Assembly: GCA_000471045.1 (NCBI GenBank)
Contig: KI301992.1
Location: 1,202,069-1,266,068, forward strand
DNA length: 64,000 nt
Origin: an actinobacterium LLX17
GTDB taxonomy: Bacteria > Actinomycetota > Actinomycetes > Propionibacteriales > Nocardioidaceae
Direction: 5' to 3'
Position 1 is the first letter of the stretch. Each line of letters opens with the position of its first letter. Below the pieces are notes generated by a model, which had not been told where the DNA came from, made no database searches, and saw nothing but the letters and a program-made list of their open reading frames with translations. This document shows positions 1-12,698 of this stretch, piece by piece. The position numbers and the translations under genes are program-made.

Positions 1-75
1 TGTCGCCAGCTCCTGCAGCCGTGCCGCAGCAGTGTTCGGATCCGCAGCTTCAGCGCGGGTCTGGTCGGTGGCCAT
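1..75 (-). CDS. N-terminal fragment of an unidentified protein (runs off the left edge)
   Basis: Only the first 25 codons lie in the window, starting at an ATG read leftwards from 75. A clear Shine-Dalgarno (GGAGG) lies about 7 nt upstream, which supports both the gene and its start. The visible residues (MATDQTRAEAADPNTAAARL, then QELAT) resemble the ADPNTxxxxLxELA units of variant leucine-rich repeat proteins, but one unit is too little to assign a family. It is divergent from metH across 217 bp. Confidence 0.55.
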   Translation of the reverse strand, partial: MATDQTRAEAADPNTAAARLQELAT

Positions 76-292
76 CGGGATTCCTCCAGGAACATGAGGG
101 GAGATGAAGCGCCCGGTCCGGCACCTCGGACGATCTGAGCGTAGGCCACGGTGGATTGTTCCTGCGAGGTCGCCGAGGTCGCCACTGGCCCGCCTCCTGC
201 GTGGCACAATGGGAGACATCTCCGCATCGCCCACGCGAGCCCGCTGCCGGCCGGAGGTTCCCGCCACCAGACCTGCATCCCTGAGGAATCGC

Positions 293-4069
<3,777 letters not shown>

Positions 4070-4088
4070 GCATGCCTAGGGTGGAGCC

Positions 4089-4952
4089 GTGAGCCTCGAC
4101 GACATCCCCCCACTGCGCGACCCGTGGCTGCTGGCCGCGTTCGAGGGGTGGAACGACGCGGCCGACGCCGCGTCGGGCGTCGTGGCCCACCTGGTCGAGG
4201 AGTGGGACGCCGACGTCCTCGTCGAGCTGGATCCTGAGGAGTACTACGACTTCCAGGTCACCCGGCCCGTCCTGCACCGCTTCGACGACGGTGACTCCGA
4301 GCTGCTCTGGCCGGCACCGACGATCTACCACGCGCGTCCGCCACACAGTGAGCGTGACGTCCTGCTGCTCAGGGCGCCGGAGCCGAACTTCCGGTGGCGC
4401 GGTTTCTGCAGCACGGTGCTGGGCGTCGCCTCGCTCGCCGGGGTCTCGGAGGTCATCACCCTCGGGGCGCTGTTGGCCGACTCCCCGCACACCCGGCCGG
4501 TGCCCGTCAGTGGCACCTCGAACGGCTTGTCGGGCCGGCCGATGCCCAACGTCCAGGAGAGCCACTACTCCGGGCCCGTCGGCATCACCTCGGTCCTGAT
4601 GGCCGAAGCCACCCGGACGGACCTGCCCGCCACGTCGTTGTGGGCAGCGGTCCCCCACTACCTGGCCGAGCCGCCGTGCCCGAAGGCCACGCTCGCCCTG
4701 CTGGGTGCGGTCGAGGACGTCCTGCAGGTGCCGCTCCCCCAGGGTGTGCTGGACGAGATGAGCGAGGCGTGGCAACGGGGCGCCGAGCAGCTCTACGAGC
4801 ACGACGAGGACGTCGCCGATTACGTGCGGTCGCTGGAGGCCGAGCAGGAGCCCGAGGACCTGCCCCAGGCTTCCGGCGACGCGATCGCCCGCGAGTTCGA
4901 GCGCTACCTCCGCCGGCGGCAGGGGCCGGGCCACGGCCAGCCTGGTCTCTGA
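4089..4952 (+). CDS. PAC2 family protein (proteasome-assembly-chaperone-like)
   Basis: 287 aa with the PAC2 family opening (LLAAFEGWNDAADAASG) and the internal GLSGRPMPN motif typical of actinobacterial members. PAC2 proteins share a fold with eukaryotic proteasome assembly chaperones; their bacterial role is not settled. It starts at GTG 4089, only 19 nt after metH. A TAGGGT box at 4077-4082 lies exactly 6 nt before the start codon, so the gene probably has its own leaderless promoter inside the tail of metH. Convergent with mshC. Confidence 0.88.
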   Translation: MSLDDIPPLRDPWLLAAFEGWNDAADAASGVVAHLVEEWDADVLVELDPEEYYDFQVTRPVLHRFDDGDSELLWPAPTIYHARPPHSERDVLLLRAPEPNFRWRGFCSTVLGVASLAGVSEVITLGALLADSPHTRPVPVSGTSNGLSGRPMPNVQESHYSGPVGITSVLMAEATRTDLPATSLWAAVPHYLAEPPCPKATLALLGAVEDVLQVPLPQGVLDEMSEAWQRGAEQLYEHDEDVADYVRSLEAEQEPEDLPQASGDAIAREFERYLRRRQGPGHGQPGL

Positions 4953-4972
4953 GTCGCTTTTCTGAGCCAGGT

Positions 4973-6196
4973 CTAGAGGCTGACGCCCAGCAGGGCGTCG
5001 ACGACGGTCCGCACGACGTGCGGGGACTCGGTGTCGTCGCCGTTGCGGGCGGCCCAGGCGTCGACAGCCGCGAGCGCGGCCGGCGCGTCGAGGTCGTGTG
5101 CCATCGCCTGACGGACCGCGGCGACGAGCTGCGCAGCCGGCGGACCGGACGGACGTGCGACGGCTGAGCGCCACGAGGTCAGACGGGCCTGCGCCTCGAC
5201 GGCCTGCTCGTCGAACCACTCCCAGTCGCTGCGGTAGTGGTGCGCGAGCAGCGCCAGGCGGATGGCCATGGGGTCGCGACCCGAGGTGCGCAAGGCGGAC
5301 ACGAGTCGCAGGTTGCCCTTGCTCTTGGACATCTTCTCGCCGTCGAGCGCCACCATGCCAGCGTGCACGTAGGCGCGGGCGAACGGCTCCCCGGTGGCGA
5401 CCGCGGCCTCGGAGGCCGACATCTCGTGGTGCGGGAAGACTAGGTCGGAGCCGCCGCCCTGGACGTCGAACGTCGTGCCGAGGTGCTCCAGGGCAATGGC
5501 GGCACACTCCACGTGCCACCCGGGGCGGCCTGGACCGTGCGGACTGGGCCAGGCCGGCTCGCCGGGACGCTCGGCCTGCCAGAGCAGGCAGTCGAGCGGG
5601 TGCTTCTTGCCAGCGCGCTCGGGGTCTCCCCCGCGCTCGCCGAACAGCTGCGCCATCTGCTCGGCGTCGAGACCCGAGATCGCGCCGAAGGCGGGATCGG
5701 CGTGCACGTCGAAGTAGAGGTCGTCGTCGACGCGGTAGACGGCCCCGGCGGCCTCGAGCTGGTCGATGAGGCCCAGGACGAGGTCGATCGACTCGACCGC
5801 ACCGACGTAGTGACGGGGTGCCAGCACGCGCAGGGCCGTCATGTCGTCGCGGAAGAGCTGGGTCTCGCGCTCGGCCAGCTCGACCCAGTCGACACCGGTG
5901 GCGACGGCACGCTCCAGCAGCGGGTCGTCCACATCGGTGACGTTCTGCGTGTAGACGACGTCGCGCCCCTGGTCACGCCACACCCGCTGCAACAGGTCGA
6001 AGGCCAGGTAGGTGGACGCGTGGCCGAGGTGGGTGGCGTCGTAGGGCGTGATGCCGCAGACGTAGAGCCGGGCGTCACCGGAACCGTCGAGCACCTGCAG
6101 GGCGCCGGTGGCGGAGTCGTGCACCGAGGGCGCGGATCCGTGGCCGAGCCCGAGGTCGGCGAGCACGGGGACGTCGGGACTCGACCAGCTGCGCAT
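4973..6196 (-). CDS. mshC: L-cysteine:1D-myo-inosityl 2-amino-2-deoxy-alpha-D-glucopyranoside ligase
   Basis: ATP-dependent ligation of cysteine to GlcN-Ins, the penultimate step of mycothiol synthesis, in the cytosol. At 407 aa it has MshC length rather than cysteinyl-tRNA synthetase length. Visible motifs: zinc ligand Cys47 in [16 protein letters not shown] (HIGH signature HLGH at 56-59), WHVECAAIA, the [12 protein letters not shown] motif and the KMSKS loop (EKMSKSKGN). Mycothiol is specific to actinomycetes, which fixes the phylum. TACCCT at 6204-6209 on the minus strand lies 7 nt before the ATG, so a leaderless transcript is likely; a GAGG next to the start is an alternative signal. Confidence 0.96.
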   Translation of the reverse strand: MRSWSSPDVPVLADLGLGHGSAPSVHDSATGALQVLDGSGDARLYVCGITPYDATHLGHASTYLAFDLLQRVWRDQGRDVVYTQNVTDVDDPLLERAVATGVDWVELAERETQLFRDDMTALRVLAPRHYVGAVESIDLVLGLIDQLEAAGAVYRVDDDLYFDVHADPAFGAISGLDAEQMAQLFGERGGDPERAGKKHPLDCLLWQAERPGEPAWPSPHGPGRPGWHVECAAIALEHLGTTFDVQGGGSDLVFPHHEMSASEAAVATGEPFARAYVHAGMVALDGEKMSKSKGNLRLVSALRTSGRDPMAIRLALLAHHYRSDWEWFDEQAVEAQARLTSWRSAVARPSGPPAAQLVAAVRQAMAHDLDAPAALAAVDAWAARNGDDTESPHVVRTVVDALLGVSL

Positions 6197-6237
6197 GTCC
6201 TCGAGGGTATCGACAGGGCCAGGGGCACAATGAGGCG
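6197..6237. promoter_or_regulatory. Divergent promoter region mshC / corA
   Basis: A 41-bp gap holds a -10 box for each gene: TACCCT (minus strand, 6204-6209) 7 nt before the mshC ATG, and CACAAT (plus strand, 6226-6231) 6 nt before the corA GTG. Both spacings match leaderless actinobacterial promoters. Inferred from sequence only. Confidence 0.6.
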
Positions 6238-7197
6238 GTGATCATCGACTGCGCGGTGTACCGCGACGGCAGGCGCGAGGACACCGCGCACGACTCCGCG
6301 GCCCTCGACCACGCGCTGGGCTCGCTCGGCCACGACGACTTCCTGTGGATCGGCATGAACAACCCGACGCACGACGAGATGCATCGGGTGGCCGGCTCCC
6401 TCGGGCTGCACCCGCTGGCCGTCGAGGACGCCCTCGAGAGCCATCAGCGGCCCAAGGCCGAGCGCTACAGCGACCACCTGTTCATGTCGCTGCGCACGGT
6501 CACGTACAGCGACGACGACATCTCGACCAACGAGGTCAACATCTTCCTCGGCGACACCTTCCTGCTGACGGTGCGGCATGGCGGACCGTCGCTGGTGCCG
6601 GCGCGGCGCCGGGCTGAGCGGCTGATCGACTCGCTGTCGCACGGGCCCACCGCGGCGCTGTACGCCGTCGTCGACGCGATCGTCGACCAGTACGAGGAGG
6701 TGGCGGCGGAGCTGGAGGTGGACGTGCAGGAGGTCGAGACGTCGGTGTTCTCCGATGAGCGCACCAACGACTCGACTCGCATCTACCGCCTCAAGCGCGA
6801 GACGCTGGAGTTCCGCCGCGCGGTCATGCCGCTGCGGGAGCCGGTGCAGCGCTTCGCCGACACCGGGGCACCCGAGGAGGTGCGGGTGTACTTCCGCGAC
6901 ATCGCCGACCACCTCAACCGTGCGGCGGAGGTCATCGCCGACGTCGACCACCTGCTCGACAACGCGCTGACGGCCCACCTGGCGCAGCTGAGCGTCCAGC
7001 AGAACGCCGACATGCGCAAGCTCACCGCCGGCGCGACGATCTTCGCCGTGCCCACCGCGATCGCCGGGATCTACGGCATGAACTTCGAGCACATGCCAGA
7101 GCTGGACTGGAGGCTGGGCTATCCCGCGTGCCTCGTCCTGATCGGCGGGTTGTGCGTCTACATCTACCGCCGCTTCAAGCGGTCGGGGTGGCTGTAG
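6238..7197 (+). CDS. corA: CorA family magnesium/cobalt transporter
   Basis: Membrane channel for Mg2+ (and Co2+), 319 aa. A long cytoplasmic acidic/helical N-terminal part is followed by two C-terminal membrane helices, with the diagnostic YGMNF signature at the end of the first and an acidic loop (EHMPE) before the second; the protein ends in a basic tail (YRRFKRSG). Start is GTG 6238, with CACAAT 6 nt upstream. No partner genes adjoin it; it is divergent from mshC. Confidence 0.93.
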   Translation: MIIDCAVYRDGRREDTAHDSAALDHALGSLGHDDFLWIGMNNPTHDEMHRVAGSLGLHPLAVEDALESHQRPKAERYSDHLFMSLRTVTYSDDDISTNEVNIFLGDTFLLTVRHGGPSLVPARRRAERLIDSLSHGPTAALYAVVDAIVDQYEEVAAELEVDVQEVETSVFSDERTNDSTRIYRLKRETLEFRRAVMPLREPVQRFADTGAPEEVRVYFRDIADHLNRAAEVIADVDHLLDNALTAHLAQLSVQQNADMRKLTAGATIFAVPTAIAGIYGMNFEHMPELDWRLGYPACLVLIGGLCVYIYRRFKRSGWL

Positions 7198-7234
7198 CCC
7201 CGGCGGGGGTGCCGGGCCGGGGGCGGCAGACGGT

Positions 7235-7924
7235 TCAGCCCTTGGGCGACAGCGTCGGGCGGATCGAGATCATCTCGTGCTGTGCCTCCGGCGGTGCCTC
7301 GACGGCGCTGCGGACGGCAGCGGCGATGGTCTCGGGGGCGATCATCCGCTCGGGCCGACCGTCGGGGCTCTTCTCGATGGCACTGCGGCCCATCTGGGTG
7401 TCGACGATGCCGGGGTGCACCGAGCTGACGCGCACGCCGTTCTCACGCTCCTCCTCGCGCAACGTGTCGGCGAAGGTGCGCAGCGCGAACTTCGACGCCG
7501 AGTAGACCGCGCCTCCCGGGGTGGAGAACAGGCCTGCCCCGGAGTTGATCAGCACCACGGTGCCGCCGCCGTCGCGGAGGGCCGGCAGGGCGCGGGCCGT
7601 CAGGTCGGCGATGCCGAACACGTTCGTCTCGAAGACCTCGCGCCACGCGGCGCGGTCGGTGCTGGCGACCTCACTGCCGCGCGAGATGCCGGCGGAGTGG
7701 ACCAGCACGTCGAGGGAGTCCGGAAGCTCGGCGGCCGCCACGGCGTCGGCGTCGGCGACGTCGAGCACCAGGACCGACGCGTCCGAGAGCTCGGCACGCA
7801 CGGTGTCGAGCGCGTCGACGTCACGGCCGACGAGGACCACGTGGTGGGTATGTCCGAGGTCGAGCGCCACGGCACGGCCGATGCCGCGGGACGCTCCGGT
7901 CACGAGAGCGGTGGGACGAGTCAT
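7235..7924 (-). CDS. Short-chain dehydrogenase/reductase (SDR) family oxidoreductase
   Basis: 229 aa classical SDR: NAD(P)-binding TGASRGIG at the N-terminus, an NSGAGLF segment contributing the active-site Ser region and the catalytic YSASK. Substrate cannot be read from the sequence. Start at ATG 7924, which overlaps the uppP stop in a TGATG arrangement, so the two genes are translationally coupled. A longer upstream reading of this frame runs into uppP and is rejected. Confidence 0.9.
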   Translation of the reverse strand: MTRPTALVTGASRGIGRAVALDLGHTHHVVLVGRDVDALDTVRAELSDASVLVLDVADADAVAAAELPDSLDVLVHSAGISRGSEVASTDRAAWREVFETNVFGIADLTARALPALRDGGGTVVLINSGAGLFSTPGGAVYSASKFALRTFADTLREEERENGVRVSSVHPGIVDTQMGRSAIEKSPDGRPERMIAPETIAAAVRSAVEAPPEAQHEMISIRPTLSPKG

Positions 7925-8763
7925 CACGCCACGGTAGTGGCCGCGGCAAGGACACCGGTGGCGACCAGCACGAGCACCAGCGTGCCCAGGACGACGCGGT
8001 AGACGACGAACGGCGCGTAGGAGTGGGTGCTGACCCACTTGAGCAGCCAGTGGATGACGGCCAGCCCGACGACGAAGGCGACGATCGTGCTGATGATCGT
8101 CGGGCCGGTGCCGTAGGTGTTCTCACCCCCGGGGATGTCCTTGAGCTTGTAGACGCCGGCCCCGACGACCGCGGGGATGGCCAGCAGGAACGCGTACCGT
8201 GTCGCGGCTGCCCGTTCGTAGCCCAGGGCGAGCCCCATCGAGATGGTGGCGCCCGAGCGGGAGACGCCGGGCACGACGGCCGCAGCCTGGGCGCCGCCGA
8301 GCAGGACGGCGTGCCGCCAGGTCAGCTGCTCGATCGCGCGCTCCTTGCGCCCGAACTTCTCGGCCAGGCCCAGCACCAGGCCGAGCGAGACGAGCATGGC
8401 GCCGATGACCCAGAGGTTGCGGAACTCGCGGTCGATGAGGTCCTCGAGCGCCAGACCCACCAGCACGATGGGCAGCGAGCCGATGATGATGAACCAGCCC
8501 ATCCGCCACTGGGGCGCCTGCCGTGCCTGTGCCGAGAACAGCCCGCGGACCCAGCCCGAGCCGATCGTCCAGATGTCGCGCCAGAAGTAGAGGACCACGG
8601 CGACCTCGGTGCCGATCTGCACGACCGCGGTGTACGCGGCGCCAGGATCGTCCCAGCCGAAGAACCTCGGGAAGATCGCCAGGTGGGCGCTGCTGGAGAT
8701 GGGCAGGAACTCGGTCAGGCCCTGGAGGGTGCCGAGGACGAGGGCGCGCAACAGGTCATCCAC
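7924..8763 (-). CDS. uppP: Undecaprenyl-diphosphatase (UppP/BacA)
   Basis: Integral membrane enzyme that dephosphorylates undecaprenyl diphosphate to recycle the lipid carrier for peptidoglycan synthesis. 279 aa, multiple hydrophobic helices, with both family signatures: QGLTEFLPISSSAHL at about residues 14-28 and PGVSRSGATISM in the middle. It starts at GTG 8763. TAGGCT on the minus strand (8770-8775) is 6 nt upstream, indicating a leaderless start. First gene of a two-gene operon with the SDR. Confidence 0.96.
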   Translation of the reverse strand: MDDLLRALVLGTLQGLTEFLPISSSAHLAIFPRFFGWDDPGAAYTAVVQIGTEVAVVLYFWRDIWTIGSGWVRGLFSAQARQAPQWRMGWFIIIGSLPIVLVGLALEDLIDREFRNLWVIGAMLVSLGLVLGLAEKFGRKERAIEQLTWRHAVLLGGAQAAAVVPGVSRSGATISMGLALGYERAAATRYAFLLAIPAVVGAGVYKLKDIPGGENTYGTGPTIISTIVAFVVGLAVIHWLLKWVSTHSYAPFVVYRVVLGTLVLVLVATGVLAAATTVA

Positions 8764-8811
8764 GGCGCGAGCCTACCGATGGCGACACGCAGCAGTGGCT
8801 AGCCTTGCGGC
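8764..8811. promoter_or_regulatory. Divergent promoter region uppP / aldo-keto reductase
   Basis: In this 48-bp gap TAGGCT (minus, 8770-8775) sits 6 nt before the uppP GTG and TAGCCT (plus, 8800-8805) sits 6 nt before the reductase ATG. Both genes are therefore predicted to be leaderless. Confidence 0.65.
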
Positions 8812-9768
8812 ATGCTCCAGCGTCACGTCGGTCGCAGCGGCCTCCAGGTCTCTCGGCTGGCGCTCGGCACCATGACGTGGGGCACGCAGGTCGACACCTA
8901 CGACGCCGGCGAGATGCTCGGTGCGTTCCTAAATGCTGGCGGCACCACGATCGACACGGCCCCGGTCTACGGCGAGGGCCGGACCGAGGCCCTGCTGGGC
9001 GAGGTGCTGGCGGCGAGCGGTGCCCGCGACCGCGTGATCCTGGCCGGGACCTGCGGCCTGGGCCACCGCGACGGCCGCGTCGTGCATGACACGGCCCGGG
9101 GCACGATGCTCGACCAGCTGGAGCGCAGCCTGCGTGACCTGCGGACCGACCACCTCGACCTCTGGCAGGTGCACCGTTGGGACCGCTCGGTGCCGATCGA
9201 GGAGACGCTGGCCGCCCTCGAGCACGCGGTCGACTCCGGCAAGGCGCGCTACGTCGGCGTCTCCGCCTTCGAGCCGTGGCAGGCCGCCTTGGCGCACACC
9301 TGGCTCGCGGGTCGACCCGCCGGACACCGCCTGGTCGCGAACCAGGTCGAGTACTCCCTGCTCCATCGACGGCCCGAGCGGGGCCTCGTCGAGGCTGCCG
9401 ACCACCTCGGCATGGGGCTGCTCGTCTGCTCGCCCCTCGGACGCGGCGTGCTGACCGGGAAGTACCGCAGTGGGGTGCCGGCCGACTCCCGCGGCGCCGA
9501 CCCGGCGTGGGGCCAGTGGCTCGGCGAGTACCTCGGCCCGGCACAGCACGGGGTCGTCGAGGCGCTGGCCAAGGCGGCCGAAGGACTCGGGATCACGTGC
9601 GCGCAGGCGGCGTTGGCCTGGGTGCGCGACCGGCCGGCCGTGGGCGCCGCCATCGTCGGCGCGCGCACCGCCGAGCAGCTGACCGAGCTGCTCGCCTCCG
9701 AGTCGGTCGACCTGCCGGCCGAGATCGTCCTGGCCCTCGATGACGTGTCCGAAGGAGTCACCGCATGA
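8812..9768 (+). CDS. Aldo/keto reductase
   Basis: 318 aa NADPH-dependent oxidoreductase of the AKR superfamily. The N-terminus (HVGRSGLQVSRLALGTMTWG) and the catalytic-Asp/Tyr stretch IDTAPVYGEGRTEALLG are typical, and the cofactor-binding end is IVGARTAEQLTELLAS. Physiological substrate unknown. Its last four bases overlap the next ORF (ATGA), implying co-translation with the DUF5703 gene. Confidence 0.92.
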   Translation: MLQRHVGRSGLQVSRLALGTMTWGTQVDTYDAGEMLGAFLNAGGTTIDTAPVYGEGRTEALLGEVLAASGARDRVILAGTCGLGHRDGRVVHDTARGTMLDQLERSLRDLRTDHLDLWQVHRWDRSVPIEETLAALEHAVDSGKARYVGVSAFEPWQAALAHTWLAGRPAGHRLVANQVEYSLLHRRPERGLVEAADHLGMGLLVCSPLGRGVLTGKYRSGVPADSRGADPAWGQWLGEYLGPAQHGVVEALAKAAEGLGITCAQAALAWVRDRPAVGAAIVGARTAEQLTELLASESVDLPAEIVLALDDVSEGVTA

Positions 9769-9983
9769 GCACCGTGAGCACCGTGAGCACCTCCGTGGTC
9801 GAGTACGAGTTCTGGGACCTGTCGATCCCCCGCACCCAGTCACGCAACGCGGTGTGCCGCATGCTGACGGCCGCCGCGGAGTACCAGGGCTGGGAGCTCC
9901 ACCGCTTGCGCAAGGACTCCACGGGCGCGCGCACCGTGCGGCTGCGTCGCAAGATCATCCGCATGCGCAGCACCCTGACTTGA
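9765..9983 (+). CDS. DUF5703 family small protein
   Basis: 72 aa, strongly basic C-terminal half (RRKIIRMRSTLT). The core VVEYEFWDLSIPRTQSRNAV matches my recollection of the actinobacterial DUF5703 family; function unknown. ATGA overlap with the aldo-keto reductase. The repeated STVSTVSTS at the start comes from a short DNA repeat, so the true start may be one or two codons later. It ends 10 nt before the convergent M20 peptidase stop. Confidence 0.8.
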   Translation: MSTVSTVSTSVVEYEFWDLSIPRTQSRNAVCRMLTAAAEYQGWELHRLRKDSTGARTVRLRRKIIRMRSTLT

Positions 9984-9993
9984 GCGGCGCGGC

Positions 9994-11289
9994 TCAGACC
10001 AGGTCGAGGAACTCGTCGAGCACCTGACAGCCGAACTCCAGCGCGTCGAGCGGCACGCGCTCGTCGACGCCGTGGAAGAGGGCGGTGAAGTCGAGGTCGC
10101 CGGGCAGGCGCAGCGGGGCGAAGCCGTAGGACGTGATGCCCAGCTGGCTCCAGCTCTTGGCGTCGGTGCCGCCGGACATGACGAAGGGCGCCACGTGCGC
10201 GTCGGGGTCGTGGCGGTGCAGCGCCAGGGTCATGGCGTCGACGAGGTCACCGGTGAACGGATACTCCAGGGCGATGTCGCTGATGTGGGACTCGACGGTG
10301 ACCCGCTTGCCCGCCACCTTCTGGACGTCAGCGACGAAGGTGTCGCCGTGGCCCGGCAGGTAGCGACCGTCGACGAAGGCGACGGCCTCCCCCGGCACCA
10401 CGTTGTGCTTGTAGCCGGCCTGCAGCATCGTCGGGTTGGTGGAGTTGCGGACGCCCGCCCCGAGCATCCGGACGGCGGGCCCGAAGTGCTTCAGCAACGC
10501 GTCGGGGTCGGTGGACTCGTCACCGGTCAGCTCGCGGACCTTGGCGAAGAGCTGCTCCATCGACGGGCCCGGCGCCGCCGGCCACTGGTGCTCGCCGATC
10601 GCGACGAGCGCCCGGGACAGGTGCACCAGCGCGTTGTCGGGGGCCGCCATCGATCCGTGGCCCGCCGTGCCCTGGGCGGTCACGCGCAGCCAGCTGATGC
10701 CTTTCTCCCCCGTCTCGATCAGGTAGAGACGCTGCCCGGCGACCTCCGTCGAGAACCCGCCGACCTCGCCGATCGCCTCGGTGCATCCCTCCAGCAGGTC
10801 GGGCCGGTGGTCGACGAGCCAGTGCGCCCCCATGACGCCACCGGCCTCCTCGTCGGCCGTGAAGACCAGCGTGATGGGACGGTCCGGGATGCGTCCGGCC
10901 CGCTGTCGTTCGCGCACGACCGACAGCACGATGGCATCGAAGTCCTTCATGTCGACCGCGCCGCGACCGAAGAGGTAGTCGTCGACGATCTCGCCGGCGA
11001 ACGGGTCGACCTGCCAGTCGGCGGCCTGGGCCGGCACCACGTCGAGGTGGCCGTGGATCAGCAGACCCGGCTTCGGGGAGTCCTGGTTGCCCCAGCGGGC
11101 GACGAGGCTCGTGCGGCCGGGCGCCGACTCGACGAGCTCGGACTCGATGCCCACCTCGTCGAGCAGGGTCGCGACGTGCTCGGCGGCCTTGCGCTCCCCG
11201 GGTCCGGAGTCGTCCCCGAAGTTGGAGGTGTCGATCCTGATCAGGTCGCGGCAGATCTGGACGACCTCGGACTCAGATGCGGCAGCCAT
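9994..11289 (-). CDS. M20 family metallopeptidase (dipeptidase/deacylase type)
   Basis: 431 aa di-zinc hydrolase. Visible: metal-site HGHLDVVPA in the N-terminal third, GRGAVDMKDF with the bridging Asp, and the catalytic Glu in VFTADEEAGGVMGA; a dimerisation domain is inserted in the middle. M20 enzymes cleave dipeptides or N-acyl amino acids; the substrate is not readable here. TACGCT on the minus strand (11297-11302) lies 7 nt before the ATG, so translation is probably leaderless. Confidence 0.92.
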   Translation of the reverse strand: MAAASESEVVQICRDLIRIDTSNFGDDSGPGERKAAEHVATLLDEVGIESELVESAPGRTSLVARWGNQDSPKPGLLIHGHLDVVPAQAADWQVDPFAGEIVDDYLFGRGAVDMKDFDAIVLSVVRERQRAGRIPDRPITLVFTADEEAGGVMGAHWLVDHRPDLLEGCTEAIGEVGGFSTEVAGQRLYLIETGEKGISWLRVTAQGTAGHGSMAAPDNALVHLSRALVAIGEHQWPAAPGPSMEQLFAKVRELTGDESTDPDALLKHFGPAVRMLGAGVRNSTNPTMLQAGYKHNVVPGEAVAFVDGRYLPGHGDTFVADVQKVAGKRVTVESHISDIALEYPFTGDLVDAMTLALHRHDPDAHVAPFVMSGGTDAKSWSQLGITSYGFAPLRLPGDLDFTALFHGVDERVPLDALEFGCQVLDEFLDLV

Positions 11290-11326
11290 GTGACCCAGCG
11301 TACGGGCGGATCAGTGCCCCGCAGGA

Positions 11327-11725
11327 TCAGCTCAGGAGCCGGTCGAGCAGCGAGCCGAAGAGCCGGCGGGCCGCAGCGGCCTCGACGGGTGCTGCGAACG
11401 CCGGCACTCCCCGCACGTGGAGGTCCTCGACCCACGTCACGGTGCAGCCGCCGTCCGGTCGCGGGGCGCAGAGGATCTCAGCCTCGCCGGTGACGATGCG
11501 ACCACGTTTGACGAGACGGCAGCGGTGGGGCGGGTCCCAGTCGACGACGTCCATCGGGTCGTCGAAGCCGAGCGGGCCCACGGCGGTTCGCGCGACGAAC
11601 CCGTCGCGGGTCCGGGTGATGGTGGTCAGCGGCACCCCGCTGCTGTGGCGTTCCCAGTCGGTGACCCGGCCCCAGGCCTCCTCGACGCCGTAGGGCACCT
11701 CGCGCACGATCCGAATCTGGGCCAC
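11327..11725 (-). CDS. SRPBCC family protein (CoxG/polyketide-cyclase-like)
   Basis: 132 aa START/Bet v1-type ligand-binding fold: N-terminal strand AQIRIVREVPYGVEEAWGRV, a central WDPPHRCRLVKRGRIVTGE segment and a long C-terminal helix. Start set at GTG 11725, where TACCAT on the minus strand (11732-11737) is exactly 6 nt upstream and no Shine-Dalgarno is present. Divergent from a MoxR ATPase and VWA gene, a neighbourhood recalling coxG-coxD-coxE, but no CO dehydrogenase structural genes are in the window. Confidence 0.8.
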   Translation of the reverse strand: MAQIRIVREVPYGVEEAWGRVTDWERHSSGVPLTTITRTRDGFVARTAVGPLGFDDPMDVVDWDPPHRCRLVKRGRIVTGEAEILCAPRPDGGCTVTWVEDLHVRGVPAFAAPVEAAAARRLFGSLLDRLLS

Positions 11726-11776
11726 GGCACGATGGTAGGCAGTACCGGCCGACCCCGCCGGGTAGAAGGAGCCTCG

Positions 11777-12694
11777 ATGCCCGTCCCCAGCACCACCACC
11801 AGCAGCAGCACCACCGTCAGTCCAGACTTCGCGTCGGTCGACGACGTCGTCTCGCGTCTGGCCGCCGTGGGCTACCTGGCCTCCGACGCCGTGGCCACCA
11901 CGGTCTTCCTCGCCAATCGCCTGGGCAAGCCGCTGCTGGTCGAGGGCCCGGCCGGCGTCGGCAAGACCGAGCTGTCGCGGGCGGTCGCCGAGGCCACAGG
12001 GTCGGACCTGATCCGGTTGCAGTGCTACGAGGGTGTCGACGAGGCACGGGCCCTGTACGAGTGGAACCACGCCAAGCAGCTGCTGCGGATCACCGCGGGC
12101 AGCGACGAGTCGTGGGAGGAGGCCCGCTCGGACATCTTCACGGAGGAGTTCCTGCTCCCTCGCCCTCTGCTGAAGGCGATCCGGAACGAGGGTCCCACCG
12201 TCCTGCTGATCGACGAGACCGACAAGGCCGACGTCGAGATCGAGGGTCTGCTGCTCGAGGTGCTGGGCGACTTCCAGGTCACCGTGCCGGAGCTCGGCAC
12301 CATCACCGCGACGCGGCGTCCGTTCGTGGTGCTGACCTCCAACGCTACGCGAGAGCTCTCCGAGGCCCTGCGACGCCGGTGCCTGTTCCTGCACGTCGAC
12401 TTCCCCGACGCCGACCTGGAGGAGCGGATCGTCCGGCTCAAGGTGCCCGAGCTCGATGCGGCCCTCACCTCGTCGGTCATCCGCGTCATCGGTGCGCTGC
12501 GCGACCTGCCGCTGCGCAAGGCCCCGTCGGTGGCCGAGACCATCGACTGGGCCCGCACGCTGGTGGCGCTGGGCGCGACGACGCTCGAGGCCGGGGTCGT
12601 GGACGAGAGCCTCGGGGTCATCCTCAAGCACCAGGACGACATCGCCCGGGCCCGGGCCAAGCTCGACCTCGCCCAGGTCCTCGACGAGGCGTGA
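11777..12694 (+). CDS. MoxR/CoxD-like AAA+ ATPase
   Basis: 305 aa. Walker A GPAGVGKT, Walker B LLIDETDK and the sensor-1 LTSNATRELSEALRRR with an arginine-finger region place it in the MoxR family, which acts as a chaperone or activator together with a VWA protein. A good Shine-Dalgarno (GAAGGAG, 11765-11771) precedes ATG 11777. The next gene starts 4 nt after the stop and encodes the expected VWA partner. Confidence 0.93.
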   Translation: MPVPSTTTSSSTTVSPDFASVDDVVSRLAAVGYLASDAVATTVFLANRLGKPLLVEGPAGVGKTELSRAVAEATGSDLIRLQCYEGVDEARALYEWNHAKQLLRITAGSDESWEEARSDIFTEEFLLPRPLLKAIRNEGPTVLLIDETDKADVEIEGLLLEVLGDFQVTVPELGTITATRRPFVVLTSNATRELSEALRRRCLFLHVDFPDADLEERIVRLKVPELDAALTSSVIRVIGALRDLPLRKAPSVAETIDWARTLVALGATTLEAGVVDESLGVILKHQDDIARARAKLDLAQVLDEA

Positions 12695-12698
12695 CTCC

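Noticed and set aside
76-292. Possible cobalamin or SAM riboswitch before metH
   Set aside because: Only a -10 candidate and a weak 4-bp hairpin are visible; the conserved B12-box or SAM core elements are not.
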